The position numbers and the translations under genes were made by a program. The notes beneath the pieces are model-generated. The model did no database searches, was not told the origin of the DNA, and worked only from the letters and a program-made list of their open reading frames with translations. From a virus, in the IMG/VR virus record IMGVR_UViG_3300017708_000790, positions 1 to 22,153 of that record: DNA of 22,153 bases; one strand, given 5' to 3'. Positions 1-6,786 of the stretch are shown here, piece after piece. Position 1 is the first letter of the stretch. Each line of letters begins with the position of its first letter.

Positions 1-212
1 AACACATCCAACAGGATAAAGAGATCCTAGACAATCCTATGATCTCTCCCAATCAGCGTCGTCACATTGAAGGCGAACTACATGAATTGGAAGATTATGC
101 AGAACATCACAAGGCAGAGATTGAAGCAGGAGATCATCATGATCCCACTTACCTAGAACTCTTTTGTGATCAGAATCCTTCAGAACCAGAATGTTTAGTC
201 TATGAAGATTGA
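1..212 (+). CDS. cp12: CP12-like Calvin-cycle regulator, C-terminal part (5' end outside the window)
   Basis: The reading frame enters at base 3 and ends with TGA at 210-212, giving the last 69 residues. The C-terminus DPTYLELFCDQNPSEPEC followed by LVYED has the hallmark of CP12: a Cys pair separated by eight residues around an NP, then an acidic tyrosine-containing tail. In cyanobacteria this end of CP12 docks GAPDH, which then binds phosphoribulokinase and shuts down the Calvin cycle. Phage copies are thought to redirect carbon toward the pentose phosphate pathway during infection. The preceding visible part is charged and likely helical. The N-terminal Cys pair of host CP12 cannot be judged because the start is missing. 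The next gene, cpeT, begins at or just after this stop, so the two are probably co-transcribed. The family call is from my knowledge of the CP12 tail and not from a search. Confidence 0.85.
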   Translation, partial: HIQQDKEILDNPMISPNQRRHIEGELHELEDYAEHHKAEIEAGDHHDPTYLELFCDQNPSEPECLVYED

Positions 213-214
213 AC

Positions 215-670
215 GTGGATTTTGAAAAATACATACTTGGTCATTGGTCTAACAAAGCACAAGCACAATCAGATCCTCAAAATTTTGCTACAGTAAACAT
301 TGTATGGCAAAAGATTGAAGGTGGTTATGAATCAATGAATTATAAAAGGTGTAGAGGTGCATACGATCCATATAGGCGTAAGTATCATAAACTAGAGGTA
401 GTTTCTGATACTAAAGTTATAATGCATAACTATCACATGGACTGGACACCTCACGATATTTGTGATATGATATTTACATTCGATGGAACTATGTGGAAAG
501 GCAGTCTTCTTGGAGATGAATGCCGAGGATATAGGGGTCATCGAGTAGTATCTCACATTCAACTATTTGGGCATAAACTTCATAGTATGGATCAAGGATA
601 TGATGATGAAGGTAACTTTGTCTGGGGTAGCGATAAGTTTTATCGTTTTACCCGTATGAAGGGCGAATAG
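215..670 (+). CDS. cpeT: CpeT/CpcT-family phycobiliprotein lyase
   Basis: A protein of about 151 residues that matches the CpeT/CpcT chromophore lyase fold family. The N-terminus has the family signature GHWSNKAQAQSDP (the GHFSNxxQA motif), and the middle has IFTFDGTMWKG. The C-terminus has VVSHIQLFGHKLHSMDQG followed by WGS and YRF, the usual closing block. These enzymes attach bilins to phycobiliproteins, and phage copies are taken to maintain or remodel light harvesting in the infected cell. There is no ATG. I prefer GTG at 215, with GAAG about seven bases upstream. TTG at 209, overlapping the cp12 stop as ATTGA, is the alternative. The TAG stop at 668-670 lies inside the tRNA-Val gene, so the mRNA end and the tRNA 5' end share ten bases. 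Whether this copy is active, and on which bilin, cannot be told from sequence. Confidence 0.88.
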   Translation: MDFEKYILGHWSNKAQAQSDPQNFATVNIVWQKIEGGYESMNYKRCRGAYDPYRRKYHKLEVVSDTKVIMHNYHMDWTPHDICDMIFTFDGTMWKGSLLGDECRGYRGHRVVSHIQLFGHKLHSMDQGYDDEGNFVWGSDKFYRFTRMKGE

Positions 671-732
671 TTCAGAGGTAGAACACTTGATTTACATTCA
701 AGTTGTCGGGGGTTCGATCCCCTCTTCGCCCA
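661..732 (+). tRNA. tRNA-Val(UAC)
   Basis: A full cloverleaf can be drawn. The acceptor stem is GGGCGAA (661-667) with TTCGCCC (725-731), with discriminator A732. The anticodon stem is CTTGA (686-690) with TCAAG (698-702), with loop TTTACAT and anticodon TAC at 693-695. The T arm contains GGTTCGATCC. No CCA is encoded; the bases after the discriminator are TGC. The first ten bases overlap the end of cpeT, whose stop codon is tRNA positions 8-10. Confidence 0.95.
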
Positions 733-744
733 TGCTAAATTATT

Positions 745-1353
745 ATGATGAAATCTATTCGTCCTCCTAACATTGGTTGGGTGGAGCAAAAATTAAGACC
801 TGAAGCAATGAAATTCTTATGGGATATCATTGCCATTGGCGGCACGTCTTTACGTAGTAAACTAGCAGGTAACATAGACTCTAGTTACAAAATAATTGAC
901 AAGAATGATTGGTTTTTTAAAAAAGTATTAACTCCTACAATTGCATTTTACGTAGATGAGTTTGCCGATCCATTATATAATTTTCCAATTAAACGGGAAG
1001 TAAAGTATTGTTTGGCAGATATTTGGGTAAACTACCAAAAACAAACAGAATTTAATCCTGTTCATACACATACAGGTATATTCAGTTTTGTAATATGGAT
1101 GAAAATCCCAACTAAATTTGAAGATCAAAGAAAATTGCCTATTGCTACGGGAGTAAATTCCAGAGCAATTTCAAGTTTTGAGATTGGATATCAAAATATT
1201 TTGGGTGAGAATTTATCTTATACTTACAATATGGATCCAGCATATGAAGGTACAATGTTGCTGTTCCCATCTAAGTTAAGTCACACAGTGTATCCTTTTT
1301 ATAAGTGTGATGAAGATCGGATTAGCATTTCTGGCAATGTTATGGTAGAATAG
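745..1353 (+). CDS. 2OG-Fe(II) oxygenase-like protein
   Basis: A 202-residue protein with the double-stranded beta-helix pattern seen in the cyanophage oxygenase-like family. It has an HTH pair at H107/H109 within FNPVHTHTG, then a strand FSFVIWMKIP. The distal block LLFPSKLSH has H180, and DRISISGN has R192, which would bind the 2-oxoglutarate carboxylate. Enzymes of this superfamily hydroxylate protein, nucleic-acid or small-molecule substrates; no substrate can be inferred. The long insert between the two metal blocks (about residues 120-170) is unusual for the shorter family members. Two adjacent ATG codons (745 and 748) could serve as the start. It follows tRNA-Val by 12 bases and precedes the HEGWH protein. 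Confidence 0.65.
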   Translation: MMKSIRPPNIGWVEQKLRPEAMKFLWDIIAIGGTSLRSKLAGNIDSSYKIIDKNDWFFKKVLTPTIAFYVDEFADPLYNFPIKREVKYCLADIWVNYQKQTEFNPVHTHTGIFSFVIWMKIPTKFEDQRKLPIATGVNSRAISSFEIGYQNILGENLSYTYNMDPAYEGTMLLFPSKLSHTVYPFYKCDEDRISISGNVMVE

Positions 1354-1374
1354 AATGAAACACATTTCAAAAGA

Positions 1375-2049
1375 ATGAAACTACGTAATGTATTATTGGC
1401 AGCAGCACTGACTCTTACTCCACCAGCATTTGCTAATGAAGATAAGATCACGCAAGGTTTCAAGTCATACGATGCTATGGGTTGTATGCTCCTACGTGAG
1501 TGTAAAGAGGATGTTGATGAAGTATTCTCTCTATTGGATATCTCTGCAGAGTATCCTAATACTGAAGCATACACACAATACTCAGCAGAGTTCAACATGA
1601 TGTTGATGACACTCAATCAGATTGGTGTCAAGGTATATCTTGCTGATGCTAAGTATTTCCCAATCAATCATCGTGGTGTCTATCACACAGTCTCTAATAA
1701 CTTCTATTTGAATCGTGATCACATGGGTGATCCTGGTACATTGATGATGTTAATGCGTCATGAAGGATGGCACGCTGCACAAGATTGTATGGCAGGCACT
1801 ATTGATAACTCACTTATTGCTATCATTATGCCTGAAGATTCGGTTCCTATGTTGTGGCGTACACTTGCAGAACGTACATATCCATCAAACGCTGTGCCTT
1901 GGGAAGCAGAAGCACAATGGGCAGGTAGAACTGAAGGCATGACTATGGAAGCACTTCAGAGTTGTGCTAACAAATCAATGTGGACAGATTACGAACCAAC
2001 ACCCAAAACTCGTGAATGGTTGGAACTGAACGGATACCTTAATAAATAA
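1375..2049 (+). CDS. Predicted exported protein with HExxH (zinc metallopeptidase-like) motif
   Basis: A 224-residue protein whose first 20 residues form a classical signal peptide: MKLR, a hydrophobic core, and a likely cut after AFA at residue 20. Residues 129-133 are HEGWH, an HExxH zinc motif, followed by AAQDC. A candidate third ligand is E177 or E179 in PWEAEAQWAGR, giving a gluzincin-like HExxH...E arrangement. Six cysteines (37, 43, 138 and 197 among them) could form disulfides after export. I do not recognise a named family. It may be a periplasm- or wall-directed peptidase, or an inactive relative. The ATG at 1355 is closed by a stop after seven codons, so ATG 1375 is the start. The stop overlaps a late-promoter-like AATAAATA that probably serves gene 5. 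Confidence 0.6.
   Translation: MKLRNVLLAAALTLTPPAFANEDKITQGFKSYDAMGCMLLRECKEDVDEVFSLLDISAEYPNTEAYTQYSAEFNMMLMTLNQIGVKVYLADAKYFPINHRGVYHTVSNNFYLNRDHMGDPGTLMMLMRHEGWHAAQDCMAGTIDNSLIAIIMPEDSVPMLWRTLAERTYPSNAVPWEAEAQWAGRTEGMTMEALQSCANKSMWTDYEPTPKTREWLELNGYLNK
2041..2048 (+). promoter_or_regulatory. T4-type late promoter-like box before gene 5
   Basis: AATAAATA matches the T4 late consensus TATAAATA at seven of eight positions and sits 22 bases before the gene 5 ATG, overlapping the previous stop. It is followed by the leader TGTAGGATT, which recurs before the structural gene at 15656. It would be read by a gp55-type late sigma factor, which is not in this window. Confidence 0.5.
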
Positions 2050-2070
2050 AAATGTAGGATTTGAAGCAAT

Positions 2071-4617
2071 ATGGCAACTATTGAGGGAATCACTAAAGAA
2101 CCAGTAGTAAATTTTGTCGGTAAAGATGGATTTTTCTGGTGGGTTGGTGAGGTTGAAGATAATCAAGATCCCATGGAACTTGGTCGTGTAAAAGTAAGAG
2201 TCCTTGGTTATTATACCAATGTTCGTGGTGGAACTACAGCAGATCTACCCACTGATAAATTGCCATGGGCAACAGTCTTGCAGCATACATGTCAACCAGG
2301 CAATGATGGTCAGGGTGAATCTTCTGGACAATTGCAACCTGGTGCGATTGTTATGGGATTCTTTATGGATGGTGAATCTGCACAGATGCCTGTTGTAATT
2401 GGTGTCCTTCGTGTTCAGAAATCATCTGAAACAGCAACCGATAAAGTATTTGCCTTTACAGGTGAATTCATGGAACCTGGTGTTTCACCTAATCCTGCAG
2501 CATTGAGTCCTGGTGCTCCCAATAGTGTCACTGCAAGGACGGCAGAACAAGGGTATGCGAGACAAGGTGATAACAACTCGGTGTCACTTCCTGGTGCTAG
2601 AACTACAACTCCTGGTGGTTCTGGTTCTCCTAATAATCTAGGTGTTCAACCTGGTGTTAATGGAAGTAGTGGTAATCCTCATAAACCTAGACAACCAGAG
2701 AAACCAATTCCTGCTGCTAATGGTGTTGGTGGACCTTGGAAAACTCTTGAATATAAACTCTCTTACTTGATTGAAGATCTTGCTGATACCGCAGGAACTC
2801 TAGTCAAAGGTGAGGATGGAGATTTTCTTGACGTTGTTAGTGGTAAGATTGTAACAGTAGAAAAACTCATGGGGAAGATTAAAAACTTCCTTGGTGCAGT
2901 TTTTAGTCAAGTGGTCTCTGCTGTTCGTCAATATGTTTCTAACCTAGCAGAAAGTCTTAATATTGCTACGTTTATTTCTGGTGCTACTGGTATTCCTCTT
3001 GCTATGTTGGCAGTCGTTCAGACGGCAGTACAACAAATTTTAGCATCTCTTTGTAATATTGATAGCAATCTTGCTGGATACATTTCAAATCCAATCGGAT
3101 CATTGACAAACCTCCTTAATGGTTTTCTTGATGGTTTGTTTGATAGAGCAGCAATGATTGTTCAAGGTGTTCAGGGTGTCATTGATAGCGTAATCTGCCA
3201 AGTTCAAGAGATCATCAATTCGGTTAAGAGTGTTATTGATACAGTAAAAAGTGCTGTTGGTGCAGTACAGCAAGCACAAGATATCATCAATGCATGGCAA
3301 TCGGGTTCTAAAATCTTTGAAGAGGGTGCTGACTTGCTCAAGCAAGGTATTACCAGCATCACAGGTTTGATTAAGTTGTTCCTATCTTTCATTGGTAGTG
3401 GTTGTGATAGGAAACCTAAAGGTGGTGAAGATGCTGTAGGTTGGTTCCCTCTCTTTGGTGTTACACATTGCACACCTGAAGAGTTGGCAGAAATTAATCG
3501 AATCCGAGGCAGCGGCAGAGGTAGTTGCGGAAATGGTAGCAGCGGCGGAAGTATGATTGATAACATTATCAATCAAGCAGATCCTTATATGTCTGTTGCA
3601 AAGACATTTATTAATGGTGCATACGATCATTATGTCGGTACACCTGGTCGTCAAGCAAAACTTTCTAGATCACCTAACGGCACGATGCATACGTCCGTTA
3701 AGTTGAACAACTATGAGTATGGTAAGTATGTTGCTGAAAAAGAAATTCGTAATACTGAGAACGATTTAACTGAGGCAGAAATTCAAGATAGAGCAGAAGC
3801 AGCAGGTAAAGGTGCTGCAGAAGGTAAGAGTGAACCAGGAAACTTAGTTGCTGATCATTCTTCCTATGCTGGCAACTACACCAAAGAAGTACATGGTGAT
3901 GAATGTTCTGCAATTGATGGCGACAATGTAGTTAACATTGAAGGTGATTACTTCTTAAAAATTACTGGAGATTGTCACATTGAAGTCGGTGGTGGTTTCT
4001 TCTTTGGTGCTGAAGGTGCTCCTAAAACAGCAGATAAAAATGGTGAAGATAAAGACACTGAAATTCAGAAACATACCATGCGATTTGGTTCTGACGTTGA
4101 TGTTAATGTAGTTGGTGCTAAGTTTGCACTACAATCGTCTGAAATTGAATTTGGAGCACAATCACATAAGATTGCTGGTGGTATATACGAAAACTCTTGT
4201 GCCTCAATTACAATGGCAGCAGGCGGAGACCTTGTTCTTTCTGCTACAAATACTGTTAATATCGTAACAACAGTACTAAATGAAACCATTAATATGAAAC
4301 CTCCTGTTCCACCTCCAATTAAATCGGGTATTTTCAGACAAGTAATGGGTTCTGTCGAAACGTTTATGATCGCTGGCGGTGGTGTTAGTGATAATCCACC
4401 AAGATATACAATTGCAAATCCATCAGGTGCATATTCAAACACCCAAGGACTTGGGTGTGTTACTACAACCGCAGCAGGTGCTATTACACAAACAGCAGCA
4501 GCAGGTCTTATTGCTTTAACTGCTGGTGCTGCTCTTTCCTGCAAAGCAGGTGCTGCTGTCCTAATACAAGCAGAACTAAACTGCACCATTATTGGTGCTT
4601 CTATTTTCCTTAACTAA
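2071..4617 (+). CDS. 5: Baseplate hub protein gp5-like (OB-fold, helical middle, C-terminal beta-prism), no visible lysozyme domain
   Basis: An 848-residue protein. Residues about 20-130 form the gp5/VgrG-type OB-fold (FFWWVGEVEDNQDPMELGRV, then KVRVLGYYT and VMGFFMDGE...PVVIGVL). Residues about 140-220 are a Pro/Gly/Asn-rich linker. Residues about 240-460 are long, hydrophobic and helical, with repeated VQ..I and VKS segments. From residue 609 there are four exact eight-residue repeats, GDECSAID, GDNVVNIE, GDYFLKIT and GDCHIEVG. These equal the VxGxxxxx repeats that build the triple-stranded needle of T4 gp5. T4 gp5 has about 575 residues with a T4-lysozyme domain after the OB-fold; I see no lysozyme-like Glu-Asp-Thr block here. 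The protein should trimerise at the centre of the baseplate and help puncture the outer membrane. It is expressed late, from the box at 2041. Confidence 0.85.
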   Translation: MATIEGITKEPVVNFVGKDGFFWWVGEVEDNQDPMELGRVKVRVLGYYTNVRGGTTADLPTDKLPWATVLQHTCQPGNDGQGESSGQLQPGAIVMGFFMDGESAQMPVVIGVLRVQKSSETATDKVFAFTGEFMEPGVSPNPAALSPGAPNSVTARTAEQGYARQGDNNSVSLPGARTTTPGGSGSPNNLGVQPGVNGSSGNPHKPRQPEKPIPAANGVGGPWKTLEYKLSYLIEDLADTAGTLVKGEDGDFLDVVSGKIVTVEKLMGKIKNFLGAVFSQVVSAVRQYVSNLAESLNIATFISGATGIPLAMLAVVQTAVQQILASLCNIDSNLAGYISNPIGSLTNLLNGFLDGLFDRAAMIVQGVQGVIDSVICQVQEIINSVKSVIDTVKSAVGAVQQAQDIINAWQSGSKIFEEGADLLKQGITSITGLIKLFLSFIGSGCDRKPKGGEDAVGWFPLFGVTHCTPEELAEINRIRGSGRGSCGNGSSGGSMIDNIINQADPYMSVAKTFINGAYDHYVGTPGRQAKLSRSPNGTMHTSVKLNNYEYGKYVAEKEIRNTENDLTEAEIQDRAEAAGKGAAEGKSEPGNLVADHSSYAGNYTKEVHGDECSAIDGDNVVNIEGDYFLKITGDCHIEVGGGFFFGAEGAPKTADKNGEDKDTEIQKHTMRFGSDVDVNVVGAKFALQSSEIEFGAQSHKIAGGIYENSCASITMAAGGDLVLSATNTVNIVTTVLNETINMKPPVPPPIKSGIFRQVMGSVETFMIAGGGVSDNPPRYTIANPSGAYSNTQGLGCVTTTAAGAITQTAAAGLIALTAGAALSCKAGAAVLIQAELNCTIIGASIFLN

Positions 4618-4620
4618 ATT

Positions 4621-5214
4621 ATGAAAACTTGGTCTATTGCTCCTCTATTTGTGCAACCTATTGCATCAACAGAGATTGAAGTAGAATTATCTACACAACT
4701 AAAAACAATTTCAGAGGATGCCTTTTGGTTCGCTGGAGATGGAAATGCATACATCACGTCTAAAGATATGCAAATTCTTGATAAGCATAAAGATCTAAGA
4801 TCTGCTTTTAAGGAAATTACTGAGGATCTCATTACTCAACTTGGATATGATTGTGAAATGCAGATTACTACATCTTGGATTCACAAATTACCACCAGGTG
4901 ATCAAATTTATCCCAAAACTATTTACAACTCTTGGTATACTGGCATGGTATTCTTTGATGAATATACAGAACAATCTGGTGATATTGAGTTCTTTGTTGA
5001 TCCTCAAGGCGTCTACGTTGTTCCTGCTGAGTGGTCGCAATGGACAGCACCAAGTATTCGTTTAACACCCAATTCAAATTACATGATGATGTTTCCTAGT
5101 TATGTAAGACACAGAGTTTATACAAATACTTCAGACACTGATAGGTTATGTCTCATGTTTAACGTCATGCCTAAGGGGCAGACAGGAAGCAATGAATCTA
5201 CATTCGTTTATTGA
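4621..5214 (+). CDS. 2OG-Fe(II) oxygenase-like paralogue lacking the HxH metal ligands
   Basis: A 197-residue protein clearly related to the next gene. Both have an N-terminal APLF/TPIF block, a TTSW strand, NSWY, a MMMFPS/MVMFPS block with RH, then R and NxMPKG/NMMPRG. Between TTSW and NSWY the spacing is identical in the two genes. The HTH of the partner is K99-T-I101 here, so two expected iron ligands are missing. H164 (YVRHRV) and R175 are kept. It may therefore be catalytically dead and serve as a structural or regulatory partner, for example in a heterodimer with its neighbour. It starts four bases after the gene 5 stop, and its TGA overlaps the next ATG. Confidence 0.62.
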   Translation: MKTWSIAPLFVQPIASTEIEVELSTQLKTISEDAFWFAGDGNAYITSKDMQILDKHKDLRSAFKEITEDLITQLGYDCEMQITTSWIHKLPPGDQIYPKTIYNSWYTGMVFFDEYTEQSGDIEFFVDPQGVYVVPAEWSQWTAPSIRLTPNSNYMMMFPSYVRHRVYTNTSDTDRLCLMFNVMPKGQTGSNESTFVY

Positions 5215-5816
5215 TGTGGAACGTAACTCCTATATTTGCTACACCACTACTCCACACTTTCGTAGATCCTAGTATTTGTGACAATCTAAAAAAGATTTGT
5301 GCTCGAATGAAATGGAATCCAGATAGCGATGATACTGGAGATAAAGGTGCAGGAAGTGAAGAAACTTGGGTTTTGCACAGCATGGATAAATCTGTGTTGA
5401 AATACTTTGAAGGTCTCTTCAATCAAAGCATAAAAGATGTTCTTGGGTATGATAATTCTATACAGATAACAACATCTTGGTTTACCAAAACATATCCTGA
5501 TGGTAGTTGTGCAGAGCATACACATACCAACTCATGGTATAGTGCAGTATTATACTTTGATGACTATGACGATGATTCATCACAATTAAGGTTGATGCAA
5601 TTCACTGAAGGCATTAATTCTATGTCGCATGAATTAAACGTATACAATGCAAAAGACTATAAGGTTGTACCACAAAAAAATCTAATGGTCATGTTTCCTA
5701 GTAGAGTTCGCCACAAGGTAACACGAAATAATTCTGATAAAATCCGATATTCGTTTGCTATGAACATGATGCCTAGGGGTCTGTGTGGCAGTGGCGATTC
5801 TGCACACCACTATTGA
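5214..5816 (+). CDS. 2OG-Fe(II) oxygenase-like protein (paralogue with intact HxH)
   Basis: A 200-residue protein. The metal site is visible as H102 and H104 (EHTHTNSWYS), H167 (FPSRVRHKV) and R178, the order expected of the cyanophage 2OG-Fe(II) family related to TIGR02466. The start is ATG 5214, which overlaps the upstream stop (TGATG), suggesting translational coupling to the degenerate paralogue. A TTG at 5211 is less likely. The C-terminus is His-rich (AHHY). Its position after the baseplate hub gene hints at late expression or virion maturation, but the substrate is unknown. Its last codons run into the -35 box of the promoter at 5813. Confidence 0.68.
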   Translation: MWNVTPIFATPLLHTFVDPSICDNLKKICARMKWNPDSDDTGDKGAGSEETWVLHSMDKSVLKYFEGLFNQSIKDVLGYDNSIQITTSWFTKTYPDGSCAEHTHTNSWYSAVLYFDDYDDDSSQLRLMQFTEGINSMSHELNVYNAKDYKVVPQKNLMVMFPSRVRHKVTRNNSDKIRYSFAMNMMPRGLCGSGDSAHHY

Positions 5817-5841
5817 CAAGCGCACCCCTCTCTGCTATACT
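5813..5841 (+). promoter_or_regulatory. Consensus sigma70-type promoter with extended -10
   Basis: TTGACA (5813-5818), a 17-base spacer and TATACT (5836-5841), with TGC immediately before the -10 (an extended -10, TGn). The -35 overlaps the stop codon region of the upstream oxygenase gene. It would fire into the small-gene, tRNA and oxygenase block starting at 5865, using host RNA polymerase. Its -10 region and the bases after it are nearly identical to the promoter at 18257. Confidence 0.75.
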
Positions 5842-5864
5842 ACATAGGTACAGAAGAGACGCTC

Positions 5865-6056
5865 ATGGACTCCCTCTCACACATCTTTGTCAACTTCTCA
5901 AAACGAAAGGTGACTCTCGTAGATGATGAAGGTTATGAAAAGGATGTTCAATGGCACTTTAATTCTGTAGGTGCTGAAGGTTTCTCTGAAACAATTTCTC
6001 AAATACAAGAGATTGTTGATAACGACTTAATTACTTATTGCTTTGCTGTAAAATGA
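5865..6056 (+). CDS. Small protein of unknown function
   Basis: A 63-residue protein starting MDSLSHIFVNFSKRK. The sequence suggests a small alpha/beta fold (VTLVDDEGYEKDVQWHF, then a helix around FSETISQIQEIVDN). I do not recognise a family with a known function. It is the first gene after the promoter at 5813. Its TGA overlaps the ATG of the next gene (ATGA), so it looks like the leader of an early or middle operon. The gene at 18311 sits in the same position behind a near-identical promoter, which suggests similar expression timing. Confidence 0.75.
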   Translation: MDSLSHIFVNFSKRKVTLVDDEGYEKDVQWHFNSVGAEGFSETISQIQEIVDNDLITYCFAVK

Positions 6057-6289
6057 TTGGACCTATTGGTATTACTCTAAAAGAAGCAGAAGACCATTTT
6101 GATTTTATTATTGGTCTCACAGATTCTCAACATGTCTGTTGGAAAATTACTAGGGAAGATAAAAAATCTGTAATGCTAGTTCCCGTAAATGAAATTTCTC
6201 CCATCTCTGATGATCTTCAGGATGATGTAGAAGAGTTTCGCAAATCATTTTTAGAAAAAGTTGGCGTTGGTCTTACTGAAAACGAATGA
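6053..6289 (+). CDS. Small acidic protein of unknown function
   Basis: A 78-residue protein, MIGPIGITLKEAEDHF onward, acidic toward the C-terminus. The start is ATG 6053, which overlaps the previous stop in an ATGA; longer in-frame extensions from non-ATG codons would sit inside the upstream gene. The first half is hydrophobic/charged alternating (FDFIIGLTDSQHVCWKIT), which looks like a beta-rich core. The second half (DDVEEFRKSFLEKV) looks helical. I do not recognise it. It overlaps the next gene through another ATGA. Confidence 0.7.
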   Translation: MIGPIGITLKEAEDHFDFIIGLTDSQHVCWKITREDKKSVMLVPVNEISPISDDLQDDVEEFRKSFLEKVGVGLTENE

Positions 6290-6483
6290 GACCTCAAACC
6301 CGTGAAGCAATGGAAAATCTTTGGTCCGCAAAGTGGAACTTGCCAAAAGCAGCAAAACATGCTAATCTTACTGAGAAAGAGATGAAGATTACATTCAATG
6401 AGTATTGTAATTTCCATCCTCCTACCTGGAAAATTGGTAACACCAAACAAATTGGAGTGCTACACATTGATGAGCGAGTATGA
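6286..6483 (+). CDS. Small protein of unknown function, possibly helix-turn-helix-like
   Basis: A 65-residue protein, MRPQTREAMENLWSAKWNLP onward, with WNLPKAAKHANLTEKEMKITF. The run 'KAAKHANLTEKEMKITFNEY' has the spacing of a small helix-turn-helix or Fis-like module, but this is only an impression. It is followed by HPPTWKIG. It starts in an ATGA overlap with the upstream gene and overlaps the next gene's start by 14 bases. If it does bind DNA it could be a local regulator; no direct evidence shows that. Confidence 0.7.
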   Translation: MRPQTREAMENLWSAKWNLPKAAKHANLTEKEMKITFNEYCNFHPPTWKIGNTKQIGVLHIDERV

Positions 6484-6667
6484 CTTTGGAGGACTTGAGA
6501 AGCATCCTGCTAACATTCTAAGATTGATTAGTGAGTTAGAAGGGTCTTATCAACTCTGTAAATGGATGGGGTTTGAAGAAGACATGAATACTCTCGATGA
6601 AATGAAGAAACCTTATTACAAACTTTATTTCAAACTCAAAAAAGAAAATGCATCTTCGCCCCCATAG
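6470..6667 (+). CDS. Small protein of unknown function, stop codon inside tRNA-Thr
   Basis: A 65-residue protein from ATG 6470 (MSEYDFGGLEKHPANILRLI), mostly helical and charged. I chose this ATG because the longer reading starts inside the preceding gene and its extra residues are the shadow of that gene. The C-terminus (KKENASSPP) is encoded by the first bases of tRNA-Thr, and the TAG at 6665-6667 is tRNA positions 8-10. The same arrangement occurs at cpeT/tRNA-Val. The function is unknown. Confidence 0.68.
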   Translation: MSEYDFGGLEKHPANILRLISELEGSYQLCKWMGFEEDMNTLDEMKKPYYKLYFKLKKENASSPP

Positions 6668-6729
6668 CTCAGTGGTAGAGCAATGCTTTTGTAAAGCATA
6701 GGTCGTTGGTTCAAATCCGACTAGGGGCT
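6658..6729 (+). tRNA. tRNA-Thr(UGU)
   Basis: The acceptor is GCCCCCA (6658-6664) with TAGGGGC (6722-6728), containing one C-A mismatch near the base, with discriminator T6729. The D arm is GCTCAGTGGTAGAGC. The anticodon stem is ATGCT/AGCAT with loop TTTGTAA and anticodon TGT. The T arm is GTTGG-TTCAAAT-CCGAC. It overlaps the upstream gene by ten bases. Confidence 0.93.
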
Positions 6730-6736
6730 CTAACAA

Positions 6737-6778
6737 AGAGGGAGTACAAAAGATCTGCAATTAGAAGCAGCGCCCTCT
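6737..6778. other. Inter-tRNA imperfect hairpin, possible minus-strand tRNA relic
   Basis: Between tRNA-Thr and tRNA-Asn, AGAGGG (6737-6742) pairs with CCCTCT (6773-6778), and inside it CTGC (6755-6758) pairs with GCAG (6767-6770). Read on the minus strand, the inner arm is CTGC-TTCTAATT-GCAG, like a tRNA-Arg(UCU) anticodon arm, followed by TTTGTACTCCCTCT, which resembles a decayed T arm. There is no complete D or T arm. It may be a tRNA remnant or only a processing hairpin between two tRNAs. Confidence 0.35.
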
Positions 6779-6786
6779 ATCTCCAA

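Noticed and set aside
1299-1616. A 105-codon minus-strand reading
   Set aside because: It is antisense to the oxygenase and HEGWH genes, both with recognisable motifs, and all other genes in the window are on the + strand.
4065-4589. A 174-codon open reading frame on the minus strand
   Set aside because: It lies wholly within gene 5, which has a clear gp5 structure; it is low-complexity Ala/Val and has no ribosome site. It is a shadow of that gene's Ala/Gly-rich coding.
2071-4617. A lysozyme domain in the gp5-like protein
   Set aside because: I looked for the Glu/Asp/Thr pattern of T4-type lysozyme between the OB-fold and the C-terminal repeats and found only a linker and hydrophobic helices.
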